Under the pieces are notes generated by a model. The model was given only the letters and a program-made list of their open reading frames with translations. It had not been told where the DNA came from and did no database searches. Shown here piece by piece: positions 8,297 to 16,062 of a DNA stretch of 64,000 bases (the first letter of the stretch is position 1; each line of letters begins with the position of its first letter). Source of the stretch: an uncultured Eubacterium sp. (lineage in GTDB: Bacteria; Bacillota; Clostridia; Lachnospirales; Lachnospiraceae); contig CAMEVC010000002.1 of the NCBI GenBank assembly GCA_945939115.1, positions 62,001 to 126,000 on the forward strand, in the 5' to 3' direction. The translations under genes and the position numbers were made by a program.

Positions 8297-9226
8297 TTAG
8301 AACTTAATGTTATCCATAAACAGCTCTTTGTATGAGTGAATATAGTAGAAAGATAAATCATCTAAATATGCTCCATTATCACGTTCTCTAAGCTCTTTTA
8401 CTGCTTTGTCTAAGTCATTTGATGTAACATCTGGGTACATCATCTTAGCTACATTTGTAAAGACTTCAACTGCAAAGTTCTCTGATTCAGTTGATACATA
8501 AACTCTTAAACTGTCATTACTGAATGAACCGTAAGCAATAATATCAACAGTTGCATCTCCAATTTTAGCTTGCTTAGCTACTGCATTTCTAAATGGTGTT
8601 AATCTATACTCTGTTCTATAATGCTCGCTACCACTAGCTATATCAATTTCTTCAGCATCAGTAATAGGTGTTACAGCATTTATATTGAAGGTGTCTATAA
8701 AATTATCAATCAAAGCATAGTCAGTTTTTTTCTCAACCTCTGAATCAGTTTCTGATGTCACATCTTGACTTTGATCGTTTGTATTATTATCTGAACCACC
8801 ACTTAAACCGATAGATAAGTATACTATCCAAGCGACTGCTATTATTCCATATTTGAGTGCTGGTTTCATATCCTTTTTTCGCAACATCAATATAGTTAAT
8901 GGTAATGGGAATATACAAATCCAACCTAATACCCAAAGCCAAGTCTTTCTCTTTTTCAATGGTTGGTTTCCATCTGTTGTACTCCATGTGTATCCACAAT
9001 CTTTACAAAGACCTATTGTAGTTCTAACAACAGCTGTTCCATTTTTACCTTTAAGCTCACCTTGTTTTTCTCGAGTAAATGTTACATTTGAACTTCCACA
9101 TTTAGGGCAGCCAGCCTTGTTTAATTGTTCTTGCTCCCTTTGCATATCGTATGTAATCTGAGAGCCACAAAACTCACAAAACTTGCTTTTGTCTTTTATT
9201 TCTGCTCCGCAACTTGTACACTTCAT
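8297..9226 (-). CDS. Zinc-ribbon membrane protein, unknown function
   Basis: The start is set at the ATG at 9226, preceded by GGGGAGG nine bases upstream; a longer TTG-started frame to 9316 has no such site and runs into a terminator. The 309-residue protein begins with a zinc ribbon (CTSCG...CEFCG) and a second cysteine pair set (CPKCG...CKDCG). Two adjacent hydrophobic segments follow (about 100-140), then a Ser/Thr/Asp-rich linker and a C-terminal domain of about 110 residues with no recognised signature. Such proteins anchor a sensor or chaperone-like domain to the membrane. It is the first intact gene in the island and lies between two hairpins. Confidence 0.7.
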   Translation of the reverse strand: MKCTSCGAEIKDKSKFCEFCGSQITYDMQREQEQLNKAGCPKCGSSNVTFTREKQGELKGKNGTAVVRTTIGLCKDCGYTWSTTDGNQPLKKRKTWLWVLGWICIFPLPLTILMLRKKDMKPALKYGIIAVAWIVYLSIGLSGGSDNNTNDQSQDVTSETDSEVEKKTDYALIDNFIDTFNINAVTPITDAEEIDIASGSEHYRTEYRLTPFRNAVAKQAKIGDATVDIIAYGSFSNDSLRVYVSTESENFAVEVFTNVAKMMYPDVTSNDLDKAVKELRERDNGAYLDDLSFYYIHSYKELFMDNIKF

Positions 9227-9300
9227 GTTGGTTATCCTCCCCCAATGATTATTACTAAATACTATAGCATACAGTGTCAAATTGTGGAAGAGTGCATAAA

Positions 9301-9331
9301 AATACCACAACCTCAATGAGATTGTGGTATT
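9301..9331 (-). terminator. Bidirectional-looking stem-loop
   Basis: AATACCACAA and TTGTGGTATT are perfect 10-base arms with an inner CTCA/TGAG pairing. It lies six bases past the stop codon of the gene fragment that ends at 9337 and ahead of the zinc-ribbon gene. Confidence 0.65.
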
Positions 9332-9336
9332 ACTAA

Positions 9337-9595
9337 TTACTTATATAAGAATCCTAACTCATATACAAGTGGTCTCATTCTATCCTCTAACTGCTTGTAC
9401 AATTCATTAATCTGTTTTAACCCCTCTGGGTCATACTGTTTTAACAAGCCTTTAATCTGATACCACCCTGCATCCCATGTGTTGATGTGATAATCTGGAT
9501 TCTTTTGATTAAATTCTTTACGATATTTGAAACTTGATTTTACAAGTTCTGTTGCTTTATCAAGTACTGCTTGTGCATCTGGTGATAGTTTGCAC
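9337..9595 (-). pseudogene. C-terminal fragment of an unknown gene
   Basis: A minus-strand frame with no usable start encodes about 85 residues beginning KLSPDAQAVLDKATELV and ending PLVYELGFLYK before a stop at 9337. In-frame stops lie directly upstream, so only the 3' end of a gene remains. The composition (charged helices, a WDAGWYQIKGLL segment) looks like real coding sequence, and a terminator follows it. I do not recognise the family. It is probably a relic of an earlier insertion or deletion in the island. Confidence 0.5.
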
Positions 9596-9633
9596 TATCA
9601 AAATATTAAAATGCAATGGCATTCACCAAATTC

Positions 9634-10449
9634 CTACTGCCAATTTCTCTTTAATATCTCACTCTTCAAGTACAATGTATTCTTGACAGATGTTTTGAGC
9701 GGATGCAGTTTACCTCGCTTTGTCAAATCAATAATATTTTGTCTGGAGCACCCAAGCAGCTCTGCCGCTTCCGTTGCATTAATTACTCTATGCGTGACAA
9801 AATTCCGAAAATCTGCCGCAGTAAGAGGAACAACTTTCCCCATACGATATAGCACAGAATCTGAGATGCTCATATTCACATCCCATGCCACACCATATCC
9901 GCCTGTTTGCATTTGAACGTGTTCAAAATATTCCGGTTTCTTAAGCAAGATTTGAAAACCTTTTGTCTTCTCAAAATGTTTCTTCAAATCACATTTCTTG
10001 ATAATTCCATCTCTAAAAAATACAAGCAAACAATAATCATCCAAAGGAAGCACATCTTCTATTCTTGTAGCAAATCGCTTTCTGATTTCTTCCGGGAGAT
10101 CCTTTTCATCCATTGGGACAAGGTAATAGTCGTCTTGAGCACATCTTCCCATCGCTAACGTCAGAAGTTCATATTCATCGTATTCCTCCAACTGATTATC
10201 ACGTAGAATCTCTCCAATGTTCTGCCGGTCTGTGGGAATAATTCGTTGCTGAACCCATACTTTGCTCCAATAAGAGTTTATGGTAGTTTCGTTTTGTTTT
10301 ACAAAAGAATCCAACAGCAAAGGAGTTTCCCATGGGTCTGCTCCCTCAGGCAATTCGATATAAAATCTCTTTTCAATCTCATAATAAAGAAGGTACGCCA
10401 AGTCTTTCTGCACATCGGCAGCTTCATCACGAATTGCAAAAATCTTCAT
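9634..10449 (-). CDS. DUF2442 and helix-turn-helix protein, partner of HipA-like kinase
   Basis: The 271-residue protein starts best at the ATG at 10449 (AAAGGTGG upstream) and overlaps the end of the HipA-like gene by 23 bases, so the two are translationally coupled. Residues about 145-220 (DVLPLDDYCLLVFFRDG ... WDVNMSISDSVLY) match the DUF2442 fold. The last 50 residues (INATEAAELLGCSRQNIIDLTKRGKL) form a MerR/excisionase-type DNA-binding helix-turn-helix. The N-terminal part has no recognised name. By analogy with hipBA it is the likely DNA-binding, autoregulatory and possibly antitoxin partner, with the operators at 11283 and 11315 as candidate targets. Confidence 0.7.
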   Translation of the reverse strand: MKIFAIRDEAADVQKDLAYLLYYEIEKRFYIELPEGADPWETPLLLDSFVKQNETTINSYWSKVWVQQRIIPTDRQNIGEILRDNQLEEYDEYELLTLAMGRCAQDDYYLVPMDEKDLPEEIRKRFATRIEDVLPLDDYCLLVFFRDGIIKKCDLKKHFEKTKGFQILLKKPEYFEHVQMQTGGYGVAWDVNMSISDSVLYRMGKVVPLTAADFRNFVTHRVINATEAAELLGCSRQNIIDLTKRGKLHPLKTSVKNTLYLKSEILKRNWQ

Positions 10450-11248
10450 ATGCACACCACCTTTTCCAAATCATTTCCCATATTTTATCTTGAAGTGCTA
10501 CGGAAATAATACCATCAAGTCCTTCCATTATCCTCTCTCTATCACTCTCATGCAGAGAATTTAATATAGGCCTTTTATCTGCAGGTATCAGTTTCAAATT
10601 CTCCCATGTAGACTTTGACCCAATATAATTATTACAAGGTTTATCTTCCATTACATCGAATGTATCTACCTGACTATCGTTCATACAGCGACAAAGCAGT
10701 GAAAGTCCATGATCAAACAACGGTGCCATACGAAAAGTTTTCTTTCGGCTATTACGCAACACTTCGATATTGGCACCATGACGGTCGCGATTGAGAATTA
10801 GATAATCCACTACGAGCATCTGATAAATATAATCTTCCCACCCCTTGCGTACACAAAAATCGAGGGCAGATTCCACCTCATAACCTTCTATTTCCATATA
10901 TGCATCCAAGGCAATTTTGGACTCACTTTTTTCTTTAAAATCTTCAGAGGCGCAAAGGTATACATCTCTAATTACCCCATCCACCATGATATCTGCATGG
11001 ATAAGCTGATACGACAAATGCGGAATACCTAATATAGTAAGTAGCCTATCGACAATCAATTCATTTACACATTCATGACCGATTACGCCCTGCACTTTAT
11101 CAAAATTCGAAAGCTTGTAGTAAACTTTTCTGCCTCCTAATTCCGAATACGATTTCAAAAAGGAACCTGCTGTTCCTGATGAATTACGATATACCGACCA
11201 GGACAAATAAGTGAGGTCCTGTTTTTCTCTTATCAACTGTGTGTTCAT
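10427..11248 (-). CDS. HipA-like kinase domain protein
   Basis: The start is set at the ATG at 11248, nine bases after GGTGGAGG; the longer frame to 11290 has no such site. The 273-residue protein carries the HipA_C catalytic signatures NRDRHGAN (about 153-160, catalytic Asp and metal Asn) and DHG (about 179-181). It lacks the N-terminal HipA subdomain, as in short HipA-like (CtkA-type) kinases. Such kinases phosphorylate translation factors, or act as phage-triggered toxins. It is the first gene of a two-gene operon whose second member binds DNA. Substrate and triggering signal are unknown. Confidence 0.75.
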   Translation of the reverse strand: MNTQLIREKQDLTYLSWSVYRNSSGTAGSFLKSYSELGGRKVYYKLSNFDKVQGVIGHECVNELIVDRLLTILGIPHLSYQLIHADIMVDGVIRDVYLCASEDFKEKSESKIALDAYMEIEGYEVESALDFCVRKGWEDYIYQMLVVDYLILNRDRHGANIEVLRNSRKKTFRMAPLFDHGLSLLCRCMNDSQVDTFDVMEDKPCNNYIGSKSTWENLKLIPADKRPILNSLHESDRERIMEGLDGIISVALQDKIWEMIWKRWCAYEDFCNS

Positions 11249-11282
11249 AGTCTGCCACCTCCACCCTAATTTTATTCTATTG

Positions 11283-11330
11283 CTTGACATACGTCAAGCG
11301 GAATTTTGTGTTCACTTGACGTACGACAAG
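11283..11330. promoter_or_regulatory. Twin palindromic operators upstream of the HipA-like operon
   Basis: CTTGACATACGTCAAG (11283-11298) has perfect 6-base arms. CTTGACGTACGACAAG (11315-11330) is a one-mismatch version of the same palindrome. They are 32 bases apart, about three helical turns on one face of the DNA, and lie 35-82 bases upstream of the start codon. This is the layout expected for cooperative autorepression by the DNA-binding partner of a toxin-antitoxin pair. Confidence 0.7.
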
Positions 11331-11526
11331 TAGATGTGGTTTTAAAAATCACCGAGGGTTCCTCTCCTTTTTTGTTCACCAGCATTGCTACATTATTTAT
11401 AGTTCCGACTCAAAAATAGCTATAGTCAGCCATATATGCATGTTTTACCGGTAAATGGCTGATTATCAAGCCTTCTTATGCCTTTCTTTTAAACAAATAG
11501 CACTCCGGCGGAAAGCATTTGGCTTC

Positions 11527-11594
11527 TCGCTCGAAAATTTGACATTTCGCTCGAAACATCGACATTTTGCTCGAAACGTTGACTTTTCGCCTGA
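11527..11594. repeat. Tandem array with exact 20-base period
   Basis: Three full units and a partial fourth start at 11527, 11547, 11567 and 11587. Each begins TCGC or TTGC, continues TCGAAA, and ends GACATT or GACTTT, with a variable 4-base centre. Period is conserved without slippage. Short direct repeats of about two helical turns are typical of iterons or arrays of regulator sites. No frame gives a convincing protein. Confidence 0.65.
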
Positions 11595-11602
11595 CTTTAA
11601 TC

Positions 11603-11650
11603 AAAAATAGCACTCCAGCAGCAACCCTTCACCACCGAAATGCTATTTTT
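11603..11650. terminator. Stem-loop at the proposed element end
   Basis: AAAAATAGCA (11603-11612) and TGCTATTTTT (11641-11650) form a perfect 10-base stem with a 28-base loop. An equivalent but longer stem-loop precedes the second copy of the end repeat (19563-19607), so the two belong to a shared element end. Confidence 0.5.
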
Positions 11651-11655
11651 TCTCA

Positions 11656-11780
11656 GCCACGTCACAGCCCCAAATCCTAAAATTTTGGTATAAATCCGGT
11701 ATAAAAATCCTTCTTTAAACTCCCACAACCCCCGATTTTCCTAGCCTTTTCCCGAAAAGCAACTTCTTGCCGTGACAAAA
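11656..11780. repeat. Element-end repeat, copy 1, with degenerate core D
   Basis: This stretch matches 19615-19740 at roughly four in five positions. It begins GCCACGTCACAGCCCC and ends with GCCGTGACA (11769-11777), a one-base variant of the CHG core of the LMW-PTP gene. Read on the minus strand it continues the phosphatase start as FCHGKKLL and then diverges to a stop. It looks like one end of an integrated element next to an attachment core; the Fic gene lies immediately to the right. Confidence 0.6.
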
Positions 11781-11786
11781 AACACA

Positions 11787-12677
11787 TTAGTACTCAATCC
11801 TAAAATAATCCAAATACTCTTTATATTTATCCTGCGCCGTCAGACAAGTGTCTGTCAAATATCCCTTTTCATTGTTCCATTCTTTCAGCCCACGATAATA
11901 GAAAAGTTTTAAATTATCATCAATGATAAATGGAACAATATTATATTTCAGACATTCCTTAAACATTATCAGTCTTCCCACACGTCCGTTTCCATCCTGG
12001 AACGGATGAATCCGCTCAAACTTTACATGAAAATCCAAGATGTCTTCAAAACTCTTTTCTTCGTTTGAGTTATATTCTGTCAGCAATGCCTTCATCTTAT
12101 CGGCAACTTCTTCAGGAAGGGCGGTGTCCATTCCTCCAACTTCATTCGGCATTTTCTTATAGTCACCGACAGCGAACCATTCTTTTCTGGAGTCACTTGT
12201 TCCATTTTTTAGAAGCAAATGCAACTCCTTAATAAATTTCTCAGTAAGCGATGCTTTTGCGTTGTCTATAATCATATCAATACATCTGAAATGGTTTGCT
12301 GTTTCAATTATGTCGTCTACATCGAGGACTTCATTTTCTATGCCTATGGTGTTGGTTTCAAAAATGTATCTGGTTTGATCGTGAGTCAAGCGACTTCCCT
12401 CAATGTGATTTGAATTGTATGTCAAATCAATTTGTGTCTTATGGTAAATCCCACCGAAATATTTGCTTGCTTTCTGCTCCCGCAAAATATCCAATAATGT
12501 AATAGGCCTTTCTTTCTTTTTATTAGAACGCTCCGGCTTTTCCGCATTTTCGGGAATATTCCAAGTCTTGCCAGTAAGAAATGCACCGGTCACACGTCCA
12601 TGAGCGCAGTAATTTCTAACGCTACGTTCCGACACATTCCATTTTTTTGCGATTTCATAAACTGAAAGGTATCGCAT
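11787..12677 (-). CDS. Fic family protein with N-terminal helix-turn-helix
   Basis: The 296-residue protein has a MerR-like helix-turn-helix at 3-40 and a Fic domain with the catalytic motif HPFQDGNGRVGR at 224-235, intact for AMP transfer. An inhibitory helix motif SNHIEG at 89-94 fits class II Fic proteins, in which the same chain blocks its own ATP site through the glutamate (E93). It would AMPylate, or reverse AMPylation of, an unknown protein, and the HTH suggests it also binds DNA. It is alone between two core-like sites (11769 and 13005), as if it were the only cargo of a small inserted segment. Confidence 0.88.
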   Translation of the reverse strand: MRYLSVYEIAKKWNVSERSVRNYCAHGRVTGAFLTGKTWNIPENAEKPERSNKKKERPITLLDILREQKASKYFGGIYHKTQIDLTYNSNHIEGSRLTHDQTRYIFETNTIGIENEVLDVDDIIETANHFRCIDMIIDNAKASLTEKFIKELHLLLKNGTSDSRKEWFAVGDYKKMPNEVGGMDTALPEEVADKMKALLTEYNSNEEKSFEDILDFHVKFERIHPFQDGNGRVGRLIMFKECLKYNIVPFIIDDNLKLFYYRGLKEWNNEKGYLTDTCLTAQDKYKEYLDYFRIEY

Positions 12678-13004
12678 TTACTATCCTCCGTTATTAATCA
12701 AATCAATAAAACTACATATAGTATAACACATCATCGGCAATAAATACAGATATTTATGCTTCTATTCTTCTTTTTTTGCCGATACGGATAATAAAGATAT
12801 GCTGGCATCATCTCTAACACCGGCTTATTCCATCACTCTTACCTTTACCAAATCACATTCCAAAATCCATTATACATCTACCATTTCAACCTACTATACA
12901 ACTTGCACAAAAATTCCTTGGGCTAAAACTGGGCTACGAAAATACGACCAAGCACCCTTAATCCCTTATTCCTCCTTGCTTTACAATAACTCCGAAAAAT
13001 TTCT

Positions 13005-13034
13005 GCCGTGGCAGATGAAAAGTACACGTATCAT
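13005..13034 (-). pseudogene. Orphan 5' end of an LMW-PTP gene (site B)
   Basis: Read on the minus strand, these bases encode MIRVLFICHG, the exact start and P-loop entry of the phosphatase. The frame then changes to unrelated sequence (RNFSELL and stop). A GGAGGAAG ribosome binding site upstream of the ATG is retained. The break falls right after the CHG codons, as at 19729, which marks the recombination point. Confidence 0.65.
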
Positions 13035-13054
13035 AATTTTTTCTTCCTCCTAAA

Positions 13055-13149
13055 TTGCCAAGATATGCCGAGTTTTGCAAGGTTTTATCGACATTTCCGG
13101 GCATTCATTATTCTTAAGTGTAAACTACATAATCGGCATATCTTGGCAA
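13055..13149. repeat. Perfect 17-base inverted repeat
   Basis: The arms TTGCCAAGATATGCCGA (13055-13071) and its exact complement (13133-13149) are separated by 61 bases. They lie just upstream of the orphan phosphatase start at site B. Long arms with a long spacer suit paired recombinase or excisionase binding sites better than a terminator. Confidence 0.7.
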
Positions 13150-13290
13150 GAATTAGCATTTCACAGCCGTGTGTAGTAGTAAAATCGTAGTAGAAATTAA
13201 GAGTAATTACTACTGCGATTAGGGGTGTTCACTTTTGCTTAGGGGGGTGTTCATTATTTAACAATGAGTGTGCAAGCACACACCACTTTG

Positions 13291-13890
13291 CTATTTTTTC
13301 CTTCTATTCTTAATAGTTCTAGATTCGCTACTAGCGTTCTTCAGCTTTTTAGAAGTGTTTTTAGGTGCAAGTATTACTACTCGTTTTCTATTGCTTCTTA
13401 AAAACTGTACCAATTCTGTATAATCACCATCTCGGCTAACAATAACAAAAATATCTATACTCTTATTCTCATTCAGAACTTTTTGGGCGTCTCGAATAAT
13501 TTTGTTATCGATTTTATTTTTTTCTCGTTCCCCTGCCATAAGGATTGGTTTGTAACCATACTCTTTAATAGTAGATTTCCAATTTGCTGTTGCTGGGTCT
13601 TTTTGCATAGCATAGTATCGAACCTCGGCTACATTACCAATATTCCATATTTCATTTTCAATACTTGCTGCGTGACTTGATGAAACATTCTCTGCATCTA
13701 TAAACACCATTGTGTTCTTTTTAGCTGACGGCTCGTCATAATAGTCATCATAATAATCGTCATCATCGAATCCATATTGCTCACGCTCCTTCCGTTCAAT
13801 GTATGCCCAATCATCATAAGCCCCACCAGAGGTCATCGCATCAATTAATTTCTGTCCTTCAAGTCCCCACAAAAAATCCCACTCACTCAC
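13291..13890 (-). CDS. NYN (PIN-like) domain nuclease
   Basis: A GTG-started 199-residue protein (MSEWDF) beginning 11 bases after the stop of the GIY-YIG gene, so translation is probably coupled. An acidic N-terminal stretch rich in Asp and Tyr (about 40-53) precedes an NYN domain. Its predicted metal-binding acidic residues are D65 in FIDAENV, D128 and D134 in KIDNKIIRDA, and D154/D156 in SRDGDY. NYN proteins cleave RNA. The C-terminus is lysine-rich (KNRRKK), which may help bind nucleic acid. It is the last gene of a three-gene operon with another nuclease. Confidence 0.8.
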   Translation of the reverse strand: MSEWDFLWGLEGQKLIDAMTSGGAYDDWAYIERKEREQYGFDDDDYYDDYYDEPSAKKNTMVFIDAENVSSSHAASIENEIWNIGNVAEVRYYAMQKDPATANWKSTIKEYGYKPILMAGEREKNKIDNKIIRDAQKVLNENKSIDIFVIVSRDGDYTELVQFLRSNRKRVVILAPKNTSKKLKNASSESRTIKNRRKK

Positions 13891-13901
13891 TAAATCACCT
13901 T

Positions 13902-14780
13902 CTACTCCGTTTCGCTATTTTCTATTTCCTTTAAGCTACGACCATTTTCATCTTTCCAACTCGTAAGGCCGTTTGCACTCTTACCAATTACAAACATTGC
14001 TGCATATGATGGGCTAGAGAATAGAACATCCTCTTGAAGAACACCATCAACTACACTTACTTTTCTTCTCTGTTCTTTTAAGACAGCCGGGATAGTATCA
14101 TCATCCTCTATTGCGATATGGCTACCCTGCAAAACAACAAATCCTTCTGAAGTACGAACTCCATCTGCCTCAACCTTACCAACACCTTTAATGGTTCTTT
14201 CCAAGTGAAGACTTAAGTCCTCGGTCTCCGCATTCTCCCAATCATCATTAGCAACAATGATAGGTTTATTCAATGGTTCCAATACTTTATATCCTAACGC
14301 ACTGATAAGAGTTTTTACATTATCAACAAACTCTTCCATAACAGCAATCTGCGATTCCTTCATTACAGTATTCTTATATGTATTCTTTGTAAGGACGGTA
14401 TATCTCTTGCAGGCTCTTGCAATTTCAACAAAGCGATTCTCTAAATAACGAATCAAAGCTTTATTCAAATCTCTTCCTATGAAAATGGCTGCTGTAGTCC
14501 AATAATACTTTTCTTTTTCTGACTGGTAATCTCTTAAATGTTGAACTAATCTTTCTTTAACATTCTCGGCTTCTCCAATATAAACTGAATCAGAGCTATC
14601 ATCTTCTTTACAGAACAAGAAATAAACACCAGCCTGCGTAATATCATCTCTATTGCATGAGGCTACTTCAATACGGGGGATTTTAATTGCCTTGCCATTC
14701 CAATTAGATAATTCTGCTGTAATCAAGCTATCTGCACTTCCGTTTACAAGGAATAATTCTATAGATTTACCGTATGCCAT
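13902..14780 (-). CDS. GIY-YIG nuclease with C-terminal DUF4357
   Basis: The 292-residue protein has GVY at 51-53 and YIG at 67-69, followed by a conserved arginine (about 77) and the ENRF glutamate near 113, which is a GIY-YIG nuclease core. The last 60 residues (SSPSYAAMFVIGKSANG ... WKDENGRSL) match DUF4357, a small domain often found behind such nucleases. The start codon lies two bases after the stop of the zinc-ribbon gene and uses a GAGG site inside that gene, so the two are coupled. It would cut DNA; the target is unknown. Confidence 0.85.
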   Translation of the reverse strand: MAYGKSIELFLVNGSADSLITAELSNWNGKAIKIPRIEVASCNRDDITQAGVYFLFCKEDDSSDSVYIGEAENVKERLVQHLRDYQSEKEKYYWTTAAIFIGRDLNKALIRYLENRFVEIARACKRYTVLTKNTYKNTVMKESQIAVMEEFVDNVKTLISALGYKVLEPLNKPIIVANDDWENAETEDLSLHLERTIKGVGKVEADGVRTSEGFVVLQGSHIAIEDDDTIPAVLKEQRRKVSVVDGVLQEDVLFSSPSYAAMFVIGKSANGLTSWKDENGRSLKEIENSETE

Positions 14781-14782
14781 AT

Positions 14783-15391
14783 TTATTCATCCTCACTTCC
14801 ATCAAGTTTATCCCTAAATTCCGGGATAGTGCAAAGAAAATCTGTTACTGTTTTATCAACAGTTCCTCCACCCAAATCACCTGTCAATTTCTTCTTTCTG
14901 TTATCTTTATATGTAATGGTCAATTCATAACTGCAACCATCACAAACTCTGCATTCTTCTATTTCTGTCCACGGACGATAGAGCCATATTACATTCTGAT
15001 AAAAATCCATAACCTTTTCGATTTCAATATGAACTACTTCTTTATCAAGAATTCTCCTGCTTGCTCTAGGATAAGCAAAATACTTAACTGTTCCATCCGG
15101 GAATACTTCAAATGCCCATTGGCCTTCCTCCATTGATTCAGGGTCATAATATCCCCAATTAGACCAATAGCGAAATCTAATCTTCACTATATCTTCTACA
15201 AGGAAATTCTCTACACACCATTCTGTTTCACAATCCTTGCAGAATCGATCTGGTTGACCGCCACCGATAAAAACTTCACAGCCACCAAGCTTGACATTTC
15301 CTTTTTCAGCCTCTTTAAAAGCATCGTGCGTTGGATACCCATACATTATGGGAATTATATTATTTGATTTACATTTCGGACATACACATCC
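14783..15391 (-). CDS. Zinc-ribbon protein of unknown function
   Basis: The ATG at 15391 follows GGAGGGATTTG and is preferred to the longer frame to 15451. The 202-residue protein opens with a CxxC ribbon (MGCVCPKCKSN), has a second CxxC (FCKDCE) near residue 60 and a third (CRVCDGC) near 160. It contains a YFAYPRASRR segment and beta-rich regions. No family is recognised. It is the first gene of the operon leading into the GIY-YIG and NYN nucleases and so may be their recognition or sensor subunit; that is inference from position only. Confidence 0.7.
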   Translation of the reverse strand, partial: GCVCPKCKSNNIIPIMYGYPTHDAFKEAEKGNVKLGGCEVFIGGGQPDRFCKDCETEWCVENFLVEDIVKIRFRYWSNWGYYDPESMEEGQWAFEVFPDGTVKYFAYPRASRRILDKEVVHIEIEKVMDFYQNVIWLYRPWTEIEECRVCDGCSYELTITYKDNRKKKLTGDLGGGTVDKTVTDFLCTIPEFRDKLDGSEDE

Positions 15392-15556
15392 CATCAAATC
15401 CCTCCAATCAAAAAAGCATCCAGATCTATCCCGGATGCCAATAAAAGCCACACTATATGAATACGGGATTGTTCCTTGTTTACAATGTTTTACCTCTCAG
15501 AATGGTTACAAAACTACCAAATTATATTATATCACTCAACCCGTAATTTTACCAGT

Positions 15557-15588
15557 AAAAAAGCACCCAAGCATTTCTGCCTGAGTGC
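15557..15588 (-). terminator. Intrinsic terminator upstream of the zinc-ribbon/nuclease operon
   Basis: On the minus strand GCAC...GC pairs with GC...GTGC through two G-T wobbles and is followed by six T residues (15562-15557). It would stop transcripts coming from the mobile-element genes to the right (15608-16030) before the nuclease operon. Confidence 0.7.
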
Positions 15589-15607
15589 CGTCAAATCGAT
15601 TATTCCA

Positions 15608-15730
15608 TTATGCAACCCTTACAAGGCCACCCTGCTCCATTTTAATTTGAATAGAGCCAATCTCACCGAACTCCCCTTCACGATTCCATACATACGCATA
15701 TGGATATCCCTCTTTAAGTTGTGCCACTTG
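15608..15730 (-). pseudogene. C-terminal fragment of a mobile-element protein
   Basis: In a frame different from the DUF4314 remnant, the minus strand encodes QLKEGYPYAYVWNREGEFG and continues to GGLVRVA before a stop at 15608. The EGYPYAYVWN word resembles the tail of large polyvalent proteins of conjugative elements. It joins directly to the truncated DUF4314 frame, as if a deletion had fused the two genes. Confidence 0.5.
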
Positions 15731-15833
15731 GAATATCTCTGTATGGGTCATTCATGGAAATGAGTTCTACCCTTGAACCCGCCGGGTACTGTTCCTTTAC
15801 CTTATTTACAATATCTCTTGGTGGGAAAAACAT
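15714..15833 (-). pseudogene. Truncated DUF4314 protein
   Basis: The 39 residues ([38 protein letters not shown]) match the start of DUF4314, a small domain of about 65-90 residues common in conjugative elements. The frame stops where the conserved GTxGTV segment should begin. Its ATG overlaps the stop codon of the upstream small gene (TAATG), the usual coupled arrangement of these two genes in intact elements. Confidence 0.65.
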
Positions 15834-16030
15834 TACTGCTCGCCCCCTTTCTTCGCCCCTGCTTTAAATGCTGCCGAGCCATTCAGTTTTGAAAGAAGGA
15901 TTTTTCTGTCTGCCTTGAACTCATCACCGATGAACCCAAGCCTTAAAAGGAAACATCTGAATGCATATTTCTCATTTTCCTTTGCCTCTGTCTTTTCTTT
16001 GTTGATTTCTGCCACTCTATTCTCTTCCAT
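15833..16030 (-). CDS. Small mobile-element protein, unknown function
   Basis: The start is placed at the second ATG (16030), eight bases after GGAGG; the first ATG overlaps that site. The 65-residue product is highly charged ([20 protein letters not shown]) with a C-terminal half [21 protein letters not shown] and a basic glycine tail. Proteins of this kind lie upstream of DUF4314 genes in conjugative transposons of gut Firmicutes. It may be the last intact gene of a degraded element. Confidence 0.6.
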   Translation of the reverse strand: MEENRVAEINKEKTEAKENEKYAFRCFLLRLGFIGDEFKADRKILLSKLNGSAAFKAGAKKGGEQ

Positions 16031-16062
16031 CGTCATTTCCTCCGTTATTCTTCATTTTTCAA

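Larger units (their letters stand above)
11331..11655. other. Non-coding stretch between the HipA-like operon and the Fic segment
   Basis: No gene is evident. The stretch holds a TCAGCCAT/ATGGCTGA hairpin near 11430-11465, the words AATAGCACTCC twice (near 11500 and 11606), a 20-base tandem repeat (11527-11594), and a long stem-loop (11603-11650). Together these look like the end region of a mobile element rather than a lost gene. Confidence 0.5.
12678..13290. other. Non-coding stretch with attachment-like site B
   Basis: This 613-base stretch has no credible gene. Next to the Fic start there is an ATCGGCAA/TTGCCGAT inverted repeat (about 12734-12775) that may be an operator. From 13005 to 13034 it holds the first ten codons of an LMW-PTP gene, then a 17-base inverted repeat (13055-13149). 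Beyond are two direct copies of a GGGGTGTTCA-like word (about 13201-13250) and a short GTGTGC/GCACAC hairpin near 13270. Confidence 0.5.

Noticed and set aside
11527-11594. Possible CRISPR array
   Set aside because: Units are directly adjacent with no unique spacers and there are no cas genes.
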